DNA of 64,000 nt from Ceratodon purpureus (lineage: Eukaryota; Streptophyta; Bryopsida; Pseudoditrichales; Ditrichaceae). Under the pieces are notes generated by a model that worked only from the letters and a program-made list of their open reading frames with translations, was not told where the DNA came from and ran no database searches. A program made the translations under genes and the position numbers. Shown here piece after piece: positions 1 through 11,530 of this stretch (within the stretch, counting starts at the first letter, position 1; the number at the start of each line of letters is the position of its first letter). Where the stretch lies: assembly GCA_014871385.1 (NCBI GenBank), contig CM026422.1:22189014-22253013 (forward strand). The letters run 5' to 3'.

Positions 1-1548
1 ATATGAATTTTACAGCATATACTGTGGTTTAGGAGGAGAAATGGTGAAGGAAAAATGGGTGACGGAGCTATTTGAAAGTTTTTATAAAACTTGGAACTTT
101 GACTGAATATATCTCAAGATCTGTACGGTTAAACTTTATAAACCTTGCTTCGTAGACTAAATGGATGGCTACAAATAAGATCCTACGGTTGGATTTTTCA
201 AAATCAAGTTTCAAAAAAAATTGTGAAACAATTTCAGAAAGGATCATTTGGAAGTCACTATAGAGTGTCACCGATTTGGTACACCACTCCAAACCTGCCC
301 AAGCTGCCCTGAATTGAATTTTGATCTTTAAACACAAATTATTTCTTAACTACGGGCCCGATGAAAGTAAAATTTGGTCTTGTTAGAAAGATATGACAAT
401 TTGCCACATTGTGCCAAAGTTACAACCACAACCGGTAAAATTGGACTTGTAGGGAGCCTGACCGGACCTAAAATCATACCAAAACTGTTGAGTTGATGCT
501 TTAGGGATTAAAGTACCTTAAAGTAGCATGAATGAGATTTTTGTTTCAACATTAATGCAATTGCAATAAATTGGAGTTATAACCCTTTCTCATCTATAAT
601 AATCATTGCATATTCATTCATCCAAGTGACATACAAAACAATCCAAGTGTTTGCTAATATACACAGTTTTACATTATAGATTCCTAGATTCTTACATTAA
701 GCTTAATTTAAGCAATGAGACCATGCCTTAAATTTTTATTTAAAGGAAAAAAAAACTTCAAAAAATGTGAAATCTCGATTTTCAATGAATCTTTGAAGTT
801 TTTGTGATCTAATTAATCTTGAGCTGATTTTAAAGATAAATGAGCATATATTGTAGTTTTGGGAAGATTTAAGCATGCCCTACTGGTGTTTTCAATCTTT
901 GAGAGTGAATATTTCTTAAAGTACGAGGAAATTTGAAGCATGAATGGTCTTGTTGGAAAGGTATGGAAAAACTTTACAATTTGCCAAAATGATAACTTCA
1001 CACAGTCTAAATTTAGTGATTTAGAGCTTGTTCAAAGTCAAATCAACCACAATTTACTTGATTTCGACTTTAGAGGTTTTATAGGTTGTATGAGGGTAAA
1101 AAGTGCATGGACATATTCCTAATCCACCTAGGAATAAGAATTTGAAGAGCCTCAAGTCAAATTTACTTTTGAAATTGATTTTTTCGGCTCAAGAAACACT
1201 TCAAACTCATTCTGCATGAAAGAAAAAAATACATTTTTTTCAACTTTGAACATTATGATCTCACAAATGATAATCATTTGAATCTAAGATTTGAGGTACA
1301 TATTCACGTGAAAGTAAGGTACTAGATCTTGCAGTTATTTTTTGCCAAAATACATCAAAACTTGAAAACTTACACCTTGTATTGAAAAGGGTGAGTTTTG
1401 AAGGTTTTTGGTAGTTTTGAGGCCTTTCGACTTTGCGGGTTAAATCAATCAAGTCTATGCATTCATGGATTCATGGATTTATGCATGTGAGACCATGAAT
1501 CATTCTTGACTTGTCATGAAAAGCGGCCATAAGTTACAAGGTCACAAT

Positions 1549-1640
1549 TCAGATTTTGCAAAGTGTCGAACAATTAGGATGTTGCAAAGTGATTTTGCAA
1601 AGTGTTGAACAATTAATGTGTTGCAAAGTGATTTTTACAA
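1549..1640. repeat. Short tandem repeat, TTGCAAAGTG type
   Basis: Two adjacent copies of a roughly 45-bp unit built on 'ttgcaaagtg' and 'gaacaatta' are visible. Further 'ttgcaaagtgattttgc' phrases recur near 1764. Confidence 0.6.
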
Positions 1641-1754
1641 AAAGTGGAGTAGATCTTTATTTCCATACTTTTGTCATGTGGGCATTAAATTGTGGGTAGA
1701 TCAAACAAACACTTAATTCATGTTAGTCTCCTCCGGAGACCAAAGTTTCTCTCT
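1641..1754 (+). repeat. Dispersed repeat copy 1
   Basis: About 110 bp matches 53801-53914 in the same orientation. Shared landmarks are 'ggagtaga', 'gtcatgtgggcatt', a palindromic 'gtctcctccggagac' and 'caaagtttctctctc'. It looks like the end of a transposable element family. Neither copy has an assignable coding region beside it. Confidence 0.7.
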
Positions 1755-2349
1755 TTTTATCTCTTGCAAAGTGATTTTGCTAAGTGTTCAGCTGCAACAC
1801 TTCAATTCACTCAAATATGTGCAAGTGGAACACTTGACCATGAGATAATGTATGGTATGAACACCTATTTTTGTACACTTAAGGAATTCACTATACTTGG
1901 AGTGTTGGAATGAGTGCTTCACTATTTTTCAGTGATTGCTAATAAGAGCATCTGCACCGCAAGCTCTTTTTGCCCCGCCAACCTCAAATCCGAGGGGTCG
2001 TTGGCGTTCAAGCTCCCCACCCGGCCACAAATGGACCCCGCCAACGCATAAATTCAGGGCGTCACACCCCTCTAAAGCCAACTTCCCTGGATAGTTGAGG
2101 GACCCCGCGGCCCGCCTTCCCTCCCCTCCAAAGCAGCATCTTTGTAGTTCATTATGGCCGGAGGGTCAGCTTTTGAGTTAGAGATTATTTTTTAGCACAA
2201 ATGTCAAGGCGGCCGGGGTTTAAATAATCACAAACAAGGGATTTGGTCGTGAGGAATTACCAAAAGCATAGTTAAACTGTAATTTCAGTAATGAAAATTC
2301 CAAGGTTTTGAGCAAAATATTTGAAGCACCTCAAAATCATTGAAAGTTT

Positions 2350-2645
2350 GAAAATTATAATTGGAAGATCAAAAATCATAAATGGAAGATCAAAAATCAT
2401 AAATGGAAGATTAAAAATCATAAATGAAAGATTAAAAATCATAAATGGAAGATTGAAAATCATAAATGGAAAGTCAAAGATCATATATAGAGATGAGGTA
2501 TATAGACCAAAATCTCTTCTTTGAAAACCCAAAAATGAAAATTAAAGATCCAAAAATGAAAATTGAAGATCCAAAAATGAAAATTAAAGATTCAAAAATG
2601 AAAATTGAAGATTCAAAAATGAAAATTGAAGATCCACAAATGAAT
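2350..2645. repeat. Two adjoining 21-bp tandem arrays
   Basis: Array 1 (about 2350-2490) repeats a 21-bp unit around 'gaagatcaaaaatcataaatg' about six times. Array 2 (about 2528-2645) repeats a related unit around 'ccaaaaatgaaaattgaagat' about six times. Because 21 is a multiple of three, both give open frames of repeated heptapeptides. These are treated as repeat artefacts, not genes. Both arrays lie inside the Harbinger-like element. Confidence 0.85.
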
Positions 2646-2685
2646 TTATAAAATATATCTTCATGAAATATATATAAGTAAAATT

Positions 2686-2858
2686 AAGTCTTCAAATATA
2701 TTCATAAAAAAACATATCAATCTTCAAATATGTTTAAGTCTTCAAATATATTCATAAAAAAACATATCAATCTTCAAATATGTTTAAGTCTTCAAATATA
2801 TTCATAAAAAAACATATCAATCTTCAAATATGTTTAAGTCTTCAAATATATTCATAAA
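2686..2858. repeat. 50-bp tandem repeat, 3.5 copies
   Basis: Three essentially identical 50-bp units start at 2686, 2736 and 2786, followed by a partial fourth unit. Each contains two 'cttcaaatat' phrases and a run of A. The array lies inside the Harbinger-like element. Confidence 0.9.
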
Positions 2859-3924
2859 TAAGCCTCCTATCATCAAATATATTTCAAAGGTTTGATAAAA
2901 ACACAAGTTATCAAACCTTTGAAATATATTTGTAAAATATATTCATAAGGGGGAGAAATATATCATCAGAGATATATTTCTCTGAAATATAATAGAAGAC
3001 AAGTGAGATAATATAATTTCAACAAGTCATGTGTCTTTATATACGATACTCAAGCGATAAAAATGTAAAAGATTTTTTTGAAAGTATAGTACACCTCATA
3101 TTTAGAATTATCTTTTTTCATGTAAACACAAATTCTTTCAAAAAGAAATAAAAAATGAAGATTTGACTTCCAAAATAAAAACAAAAGATAGTGAATACTA
3201 CAGTCAAGCGATAAAAAATAGAAAAGATGTTTTTAAAAGTAAAACACACCTTATATTTATAATTATCTTAAGTTCATGTGGACATAAATTGTTTAAAAAT
3301 AAAGATAAGTGAAGATTAACTCTCAAAGCAAAATAAAAAGTAAAACAAATATCATAGTTTGAAGCTTAAATTTAGATTGTACTATGGATTATGTGATAAA
3401 CTATCAATTATCTAAATTTAAAAAAGAACAAGATAAAATTTATTTCAAATTTAGATTGTAGTGTACATATATATTTTTTAAATATACTATTGAAGAACAA
3501 AAATATAAAAGTATTCATAAATTTAGATTGTAGTATAGATTTTTAAAAATATACTATTAAATTTCTAAATTAAAATAGAAAGATGATTTTTAAAATGCTA
3601 ATTTAAGACGGTAATATAGTTGTTTTTATATATACTATTGAACCAAAGCCTCATGGTTCTACAAAGGAGTACCCTGAAAAAATGAATTAAGCTAAAAAAT
3701 TTCACCAAAGGTAGTCCGGGAAGAAAACTAGAAGAATGGTTCAAGTTTAATCAATGCCTTGTGATTTGTACCAAGGGAATAGACTTGGGCAGTGTGCAAC
3801 AAACTGGATTTTAGAGTTTTGGGGTGGGGCACTCAACTCCCTCCCCTCCATCTACCCCTCCAACAGTCCCTCCATTATCCAGATCAAGGGGCTGTTTGGA
3901 GGGGATGCGGTGCAGATGCTCTAA

Positions 3925-6840
3925 GAAAAGACATAGTTTCCCCATTTTTGGGATATTTATAAGCACTTACAATAATAGCTGCAAATTTTAGAAGGTACTG
4001 CAATATTCTGCTCTCAACATATGGAATCCCAAATAGGGACTGGAGGACCCTGAATTTATGGAATAAGGATCAGTGGAATAATCTGACAAAGACACTGCAC
4101 CCCTGTATACAGGTCCTTGTTTTCGACATTCCTGCGGTGCTGTACAGTAGTAGTAAGCTAATGGGTAAAAAAGATTAGTTACGACTCCATAACCGAGCTG
4201 GGGAACTACGTCATGAATGTCACAGATGTGCGGAGGATGGGTTCTGAGTCATCACAGGCAAGTGCAATTGTTGAAGAAATGGCAGTGGACTGGGTATAGC
4301 TCTAGAACTTGCGCTAGGTGAAATTCATATATTCTGCAAGAATGGGCCATGGCTGTCAACCATTTAGGGAGCACGTAGACAGGCAAAGCAGGGGATTGAC
4401 ACTTACAAAGGAGCATTGCCTGACAAGTATTCTCTTGGTCTCGGAACAATGCCTCATAAAGCTACCATTGCTCTGAAGGGCCCCTCATGTAATGTACAGT
4501 ACAAATTCCTTGCCCCCACCCACTCTTGAGCCTTTATATCTCATCTAAAAGTACTCACTGTTTGTGAATACATATATCCTTGGAGGCACCCAATATGTAT
4601 GCATTGTGTGTGAGAGGGTTATGCATTCATTGCAGTCACGGTCGTGGTTGTAGTGAGGTCATTTTTGAAGCAGACAAAGAGTTGTACTGAGGGTAGTCTT
4701 TAGTTGGGAGGCTTGACAGCACACTGACCCAATTGTTGATCCCTGGAGGCTTGTTCTGAGGAGTTCAACACCTTACCATTGTAGACTAAGGTAAATCGTG
4801 CAAATTTTAGGCGCAGAAAATTGTGCAAATTTCAAGCTTGCATACTTAGGACATAGGTGGAAAAGGTTAAGAATTTTTGGATGCTTTGCAAAGCTAGTGC
4901 GAAGCCATCTTAAAAAAAAACATTTTTTGAACATTTCTACAATTTTCTATGAATTTTTATGTTAAAAAACATAAAGTGGCTATTAACTGTTCATAGTGTC
5001 TTGGTTTTCATGAGAGGTTGAATTTTGGAAATGGAACGTTTGTGCACCAATCATAAGCACTCAATTTTTCCATGCATGGGTGAAGTTAGAACATCTTGGA
5101 CACTTTATGAAACCAAGTTGGGTTAGTTTCTCAGACCTGGCCCTCAATGCTATTGCTCGGTTTAAGAACTGCTCGGTTTTCTGCACCTCTATCTTATACA
5201 TACAAAGGTTGTTGACATGCCTTGCCTTGTATGAATGAGTAGAGGCCATTATTTTATGTAGTCAGGTAGTCACCTGGTCCCTCCTTGCACCAACCAAATA
5301 AGTTTGTGGAATTGCTGCTTCTGGTATGAACTTTGAAGCAATTGGCAAAAACTTCCAAACATACAAAAGTGGACTGGTAAGAGATGGTTTAAAAGTATCA
5401 GAGGAATCTTATGTTCTTGTCTTGAAATATGTGCCTCAAGCAAGAAAGTAAAACATTCGTGTGTTGAAGCACATACCTTAAGCAATAAAATATAACACTC
5501 CTATTGAGATACGTGCTTTAATAGTATATACCTATCAACTTTACAAATAAGAGGTGAAATCATAGGCAAGTATTTGGTTGGAAAAAAAAAAGAAATCAAC
5601 TTTATAGATGGGTTTGCTCTGTGAATGAGAAGTGATGTCACTTGAGATGATTATGCTATAATTATTGTTTGTGCTATAAGAAAAAATGATTTTAAATGAT
5701 TTAAATACATTTGATTGATTAACCAAATGAAAAGTAGAAAATCAAGGAAATAAATGTTGAGTGTTTATTAGTTGGTGATAGGATAGGAAAATGGCATGAT
5801 GCATGATCTTAGTCCATTTAGAGTGGAAATTCAAAGTCTACAAAGTACAAAATAGAATTCCAACTTTTCATTTATATATTGTCATCCTACTTTTGGATTA
5901 GCTAATTGTAGGAGAAGTATCAACTTCCTTGTACTCTATTTTTGATTTTTTTAACTATATATATTTTTTCTGCTCCAAGAATTGAATCCCTTGAAAAGAG
6001 GTTGGATTGAATGAGAATATAAACCCCAACTCTTGCCGGGAGGCGAAACTCCCCATCATAAAATATTCAAAAAATTGCCAATTAAATATTTTAGTGTTTT
6101 CCTACAACTTCAAAACTTGGCTCCTCGGCATAGTTTGGTCTTCAACAAATTTGGCCCTTGGGTTGTTGGCTATGTGTGAAACGTCCCTGAAACCTAACAG
6201 AGAGTGGAGCTCTTTCATCTAACGATAATGATAATCCAACCCAAGTAAAAGGGTTGCCTAGTGAATGAATCGTTAATTTCAACACTAGCTAAGCTACTGC
6301 AGTTAAAAAGTCTGAAGATGGTAATGAGTCACTGGGATGAGTTATATTTAGTCAATGAAGTTGTTGCTGCTGCCTTTTGCATTGGATTGGACCGTGCTCC
6401 CTTGGCAAGTTTTCCAATTTTATGAACCGTCAAGCTTATATTATTTAATGATGCAGAGGCATGCCTTCTTGATGAGGGAGAGTGATCTGGAGTGAATGTG
6501 GAGATGAGATGATGCAGCAGACATGGTGCACTGGCTTTACCATTGATGTCCTTCATCTAATCTCTCACTTCTCTTTATGATGAAAATTTACTTATTTTGT
6601 AAGAATGTCACCAGTCCTTTCCATTCTACCATCAATATCAAATCTCCGGCGACCAGCCCCCGTATTGCAATTGGCCTTCAACCATGGTGGGCCACTGTTT
6701 CAATACACACCCCTATGCGCCCAAGTTTCCCAACCTATCCTAATTAGATCAGCACATGACCCTCACTTGTGTTTATCCTCGTTCACATTGCATACCAAAG
6801 CCTACAATCACCGGAGTCTGAATGGACACTAAAACAACAG
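3925..6840. other. Spacer, no gene recognised
   Basis: The base composition around 4000-4800 is more balanced than in the flanking DNA, but no frame there resembles a known family or has consistent splice signals. From 4800 to 6840 the sequence is AT-rich with nothing assignable. Confidence 0.4.
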
Positions 6841-7778
6841 TTAACCCCTAACTATCCTTAAAACCCAAAATGGGTTTTGGCTATTTCGGGCAGCCTGGAT
6901 GGGGAGGTTAAAATTAATATTTTTTTTCAAGATTTTTACTGGGAGCTCTCTTTACAGTAAGGTCTATGTAGTAAAAAATTTGAAGCCGAATTCCAATTCT
7001 AGAACCTTCATCTAGAAATTTTAGGTTTCAAGTCCAAAACGGGCAGTCTAAAATTAGGTCTTTTAAAAAAAATAAAAATTGAAATATTTTCACAACCAAA
7101 TCACTAATCAAGTTCCATAGTGACCCAAGTCAAAAAGTTTACCAATTTTACAAGGGCAGCCTCCAAAAATTACAAAGAGAAGCTTCAAAGTTTTTAGTAA
7201 TTTTTGAATTTTCTCTTTAGAAATTTGTCAAAATTCGAGATTTTTGAATTTCTTAAAAATAATTTTTCCTAAAAATCACAAATTTATAAAGGTACCTACT
7301 CACCGTTCAATTTTTCTTTAGCTCACAAATAGTTTTTGTAATGCATGTTTTACTATTTTATCAATTTTATACCTTCTTATAGAAAATAATTTTTATGAAG
7401 GTCTAAAAAGCGTTTTTTTTGGCCTAAAATTTTGCATGAGCATACCTAACTTAGTAAGCTACATGGAAAAAAATGTAACCAAAATTTTTGAAGTAATAAT
7501 CATCAAGTCTCCCTTTGGCCCATTTGCACTATGCCTCTCGGCCAAGGCCCAAAAAAATATTTGCTGAAACTTTGAACACTATGATCTCCCTAATGAAAAA
7601 CATCCAACGGTTGAAATTTGGATCAGTTCTTTCGAGTAGAGTTAGGTACAAGATCTTACGGTTGAAATTCCAAAAAAGGTTAAACATTTTGTTTCATATC
7701 CTCGGGAGGGCATAGTGGTAGAAAATCGCAGTTTTGAGGATTCAAGCTCTCAAAAACACAAGGAAATTTAGGGGTTAA
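6841..7778 (+). mobile_element. TTAA-flanked TIR element, copy 1
   Basis: This 938-bp unit begins TTAACCCCTAA and ends TTAGGGGTTAA. It aligns along its length, in inverted orientation, with 57687-58610. Shared internal landmarks are an 'aaatgggttt' phrase near the start, 'tttcaagtccaaaacgggcag', and 'acaagatctta(c/t)ggtt' near the end. TTAA at both ends with CCC/GGG termini resembles piggyBac-type ends, but plants rarely carry that superfamily, so the class is uncertain. There is no transposase frame. Confidence 0.7.
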
Positions 7779-10700
7779 TGCCGTGCTTGATTATATTTGA
7801 TGGACACTGGTGCCATATTTGATCATTTTATGGACAGATCATTCCTTTGAGCCTATGATGCACAAGCATTGCATGTTGTGTTAGCAATGGAAATAAAGGC
7901 CAAAAGATAATATTAAATTGGTGCATGGTTTAAAATAAATTGTAATCTCAAAATCATCACGATTTTTAACAGTACGTTGATATTGGCAAGAAAAACCAAA
8001 CACTACTTCTGGTAATGCTGTACCCGACAAGCCTGAGAGGTTGGAGTTGCAAGCAAACATCACACAAAAGAACCCAGAATACATGTCCGGGAATCAATCA
8101 TCATGGGCACGAGTGGCCTGGTAACTCCACAGCAACAAAAGCCAGTCACAGGTGGCAGGACAACAATCACAAACAATTCCCAACCAACTCATCATACTCA
8201 AAATCCTCACTCCATTCACTGCAACTCTTCACAGTAAAACCAAAAACAAAATCACATTCTCCCACCCCCTCCCAACGTAAGGAAAAAAAAAAACTAATCA
8301 AAAACCAATATTACTATTACCATGGGTTACTAGCAGCTTAGGCAGAAAATAATTATTAACAACTCCACCTAAATCTTCCAGAAATTCTCCGCTCTGTTTG
8401 CCCCAAAAAAACAAAATTAATTTACAGCACCGGTAGAGGAATGTGATGGTTTTGAAGAGTACACTCCAAAATGTAAGTTGAAATTGCTCAACTCTGAAAT
8501 ACTATTGATCGAATTACCTAACCACATTTCACACTTTAATTATTCATTACACAAAAGAGTGCCCAAGCTGCTAATAACCAACAATATCACCCCTCCCAAA
8601 AACCCCCATATTTGAAAAAATCTTCCATCTCATTTAAAGACCTTAAAAGCCCCCAAGCTGTACCAAAACTCCCCCAAACCCACATCAACTAAGGTAGAGA
8701 CACCTAAAACCACCAACTTAAGGATTTTGAGCCTTTTTGTTTAGGGTTATTTTTGGGGTGTAATTTTCACTTGTTGAAAAATAGGTTTCTCATAGAATGC
8801 AAATTTTTTCAAAATTTTCTTCCCGATATTGAAATAAATATAAATTTTTAAACTCAAAAGTACTTCATGACCCACAACTGATATGTAGACTTTTCCATTG
8901 TCACACCTAGCTTGTACTAATTTCCACTCATGATCCGACCCAAAACCACTAGGTTTTTGAGTGTTTTGATTGATCAGCTTGAATTGAGTGCTCTGACAAT
9001 GCTAGTTCAGCTTAGTGGCGGTTCTGGGGAGGCCTACAGGTTGGTCATGGGGGCGGTGGTGGTTTTCGGTACCTCTACCTTAATGTACTCATACCCCCCA
9101 TTTGCAGCTCAACAGCAGACAATACCAGACACAGAAATACAGTGTACAAATGTATGTACAAAACATCCAGTCTGGGCAATGTACCAATTCACCACCAACC
9201 TACACATGATGAAGGCAACCATTCCAGATCATCACAACTTCCTGTAGCAAGAGTAGCATTCCTGAATTCATACGCCATTCAACTGGTACAAGGCGGCTGT
9301 ACACATACATACACAGTATGAATACCCCCTGTCGCCCATGTTGCTTCGAAGTGGGTGGCGATGGCGATGATGGTCACTCAAGAACAAGAGGAAACACACT
9401 TGGTTTTTGCTTAGTTTCAATGAATGAGAGTTATTCTGGAGTTTTCTGAGATCGATCTTAGTGAAGGTGTGGGAAAACTGGCACCTTGGGGAGCTTAGGT
9501 AGGTGATGGAGTGATGGTTGGTTTTATGTTTGTGAGTTGTGTGTGTTGTGTTGTGTTGTGGTTTTGGAGATGGAGTGGATGGAGGTGATGGTGGGAGATG
9601 AGTTGAGTTGATGGGAGGAGTTGATGGTGTGGGATGTGGTGTTATGTGAAAGGAGGTGATCTTATGTGAGTGGGGTGGTGTTTAGGGACTGGTAGAGATG
9701 GAGGTGGCGGAGGAGGAGGCGATGGCGAGCGGCTTGGGGGAAGGATTTCTGAGTGGTGAGTGCAATTTTGGAGCTTTTGTTTGGGATGTTGGTGAGAGAT
9801 GGAGTTTCTGGAGGTGGTTGATATGGTGTGAGGATTAGTTGTCTTGAGGTTATGTGATTTTCGTCTCTGGTCTCCTTATCCGGGGGTGTTATGGGAGTTC
9901 GTAGTGGTTTGAGGTTAAGGTTGTGTTGTGTTGTCATAGAATTTTGAGCTTTTGTGTCGGTTTGAGAAAGTCGGTTAGTGAAGGTGAAGATTGAGGTGAA
10001 GCGAGGTTTGATCTCGTCTTTAGTGGGGGTGCTTGGACTTGGTCGCTTCTAGGGCTGCTTGTTGCTTCGGAGAGTAATCATTTGTGGAGAGATGAGTGAG
10101 CCGGCTTAGTGTGAGAAACCGTTATCTTAGGTTCACTTCTGATATGCGCAATCCTTTTTCTCTGCTCGGTATTTGAGCGTCTGGGGTGTCAGGAATGTCC
10201 CCAAGTGTGCGAGTTGGATCTTGTTATCAGGCTGTCAGTGATCTTAAAGGTTTGAGTTTCTTAGTTTCGCTTCTTCTTACGCCGTTATATTGGGCGGATC
10301 CCTCATCCTCGCACATTGCACTGAGCATCTGATTTAAAAGATTCGAAATTTGGGAAAAACAGGAAGGCATCGCTCTCTGGGTAACTTGAGGCTTTAGGCA
10401 GCCGTTAGTCCCTCTTCGTGCACGATACAACGAGCTCTAGCCGTGTGACAAGATTAGGAAGCAAGGGGACAGTAACTATTAGCTTTGCTAATCATTCAAT
10501 TCAAGTTCTAGGGTAATTACCACTTTCTTGCATCCGCTGCGGATTGTGTATCTACTTCTGGGACGTCTTCTTACGTTGCGTTAAGTAGGGATTGCTTACA
10601 CGTTAAGTGTCAGCTGACGTTTCACATTTCATCTCAGAGTGTCGGTTGCCAAAGACTTGCCTTCTTATGGTCAAGGGAGTACGTATGGTCAATTTATATT

Positions 10701-11530
10701 TTATCTATACATAACCAGCTTCGACGAGTAGAGGAATGATCCATCTTTCACATCAGCCGGCTGTCTCCGTCATAGGTCATTTGAGGTGTGATGCCAATTA
10801 CGTGCCTGGTCTATTCTGCAGGTCTCGTGAGTCATTACGTTCCATTATCAAGTTCAGACGGGTCCCAATCCCACGATAGGACAGTTGTGCCAGTCTCTGT
10901 TATTTCGTCGGTGCTTCAAGCTTGCATCGACATGAATAAACATGCATGAGATGGGAGGTCCAGCGCGTGAGTATACGGTTTGTCAGCTCAGGGTCACAGT
11001 CGTTGTAAGAATTGCACTTGTACGGTAGGTTGGTGCACAGGTTGATTTAAGCCCTTCATCTGACTCTTTTTTCATGGTGGAGCCTTTGGTGATCCACGTC
11101 CGTTGTGTATGCCCTCCATTCCTTCTTGATGGCCATTGCCATGAAAGTATTGGAATGAGCATGAAGTGTAGCTATGAAAAGATGAACACTAACGTACTAT
11201 GTGTAATGTGCGATATCCTTGTGTGAGGTAGGCTTAACTCGGAGCTTAAGGTTAATGGTGTGGGTGGTGTTGTGTTTGGTTGCAGCAAATAAGCAACGTG
11301 GGGATGATAGTGTTGCTGGAAGTGTAGGAACGTAGGTTATACAAGTTTGGAGCTGGAAAGGGTAGTCCTTTTCTTGCAGGTGTGGTAGTGAGGAAGTTTG
11401 AGCCTTGACCGTTTAGTCATTGTGGGAAGAAGTGAAGAGGTAGCACTTCTGCGGTTCGTGCTACAATCCGAGAGTACTCATGTATATGTGCAGCGAGAGG
11501 CCGCCGAATCTGGGGCCTGGTTTGAGTTCA
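7779..11530 (+). promoter_or_regulatory. Upstream and probable 5' leader region of the ARF gene
   Basis: No independent gene was recognised. From about 9300 the sequence becomes richer in G and T, with a purine-rich GGAGATGGAG-type stretch at 9560-9740. It stays more balanced in composition up to the ARF start codon. A plausible splice acceptor, 'ttggttgcag', ends near 11286, consistent with an intron in the 5' untranslated region. Many upstream ATGs are present. The transcription start cannot be placed from sequence alone. Confidence 0.4.

Larger units (their letters stand above)
1..1945. other. AT-rich spacer, no gene seen
   Basis: No convincing coding region or RNA gene was seen on either strand. 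Open frames are short and lack family resemblance. Phrases such as 'aagatc(c)tacggttg' near 170-200 recur in the TTAA-flanked elements at 6841-7778 and 57687-58610, so part of this stretch is probably decayed transposon DNA. Confidence 0.5.
1946..3921. mobile_element. PIF/Harbinger-like non-autonomous element
   Basis: The ends form terminal inverted repeats, GAGCATCTGCACCGCA at the left and its complement at the right. Both sides carry the 3-bp sequence TAA (1943-1945 and 3922-3924), the usual target duplication size for PIF/Harbinger elements. The outer parts are GC-rich and the core is AT-rich tandem repeats. No transposase frame was found, so the element is probably non-autonomous. The superfamily is inferred from the TIR and target duplication only. 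Confidence 0.7.

Noticed and set aside
2321-2651. Frames of repeated heptapeptides (IINGRLK, KMKIEDP)
   Set aside because: They follow from 21-bp tandem arrays inside a transposable element; there are no gene signals.
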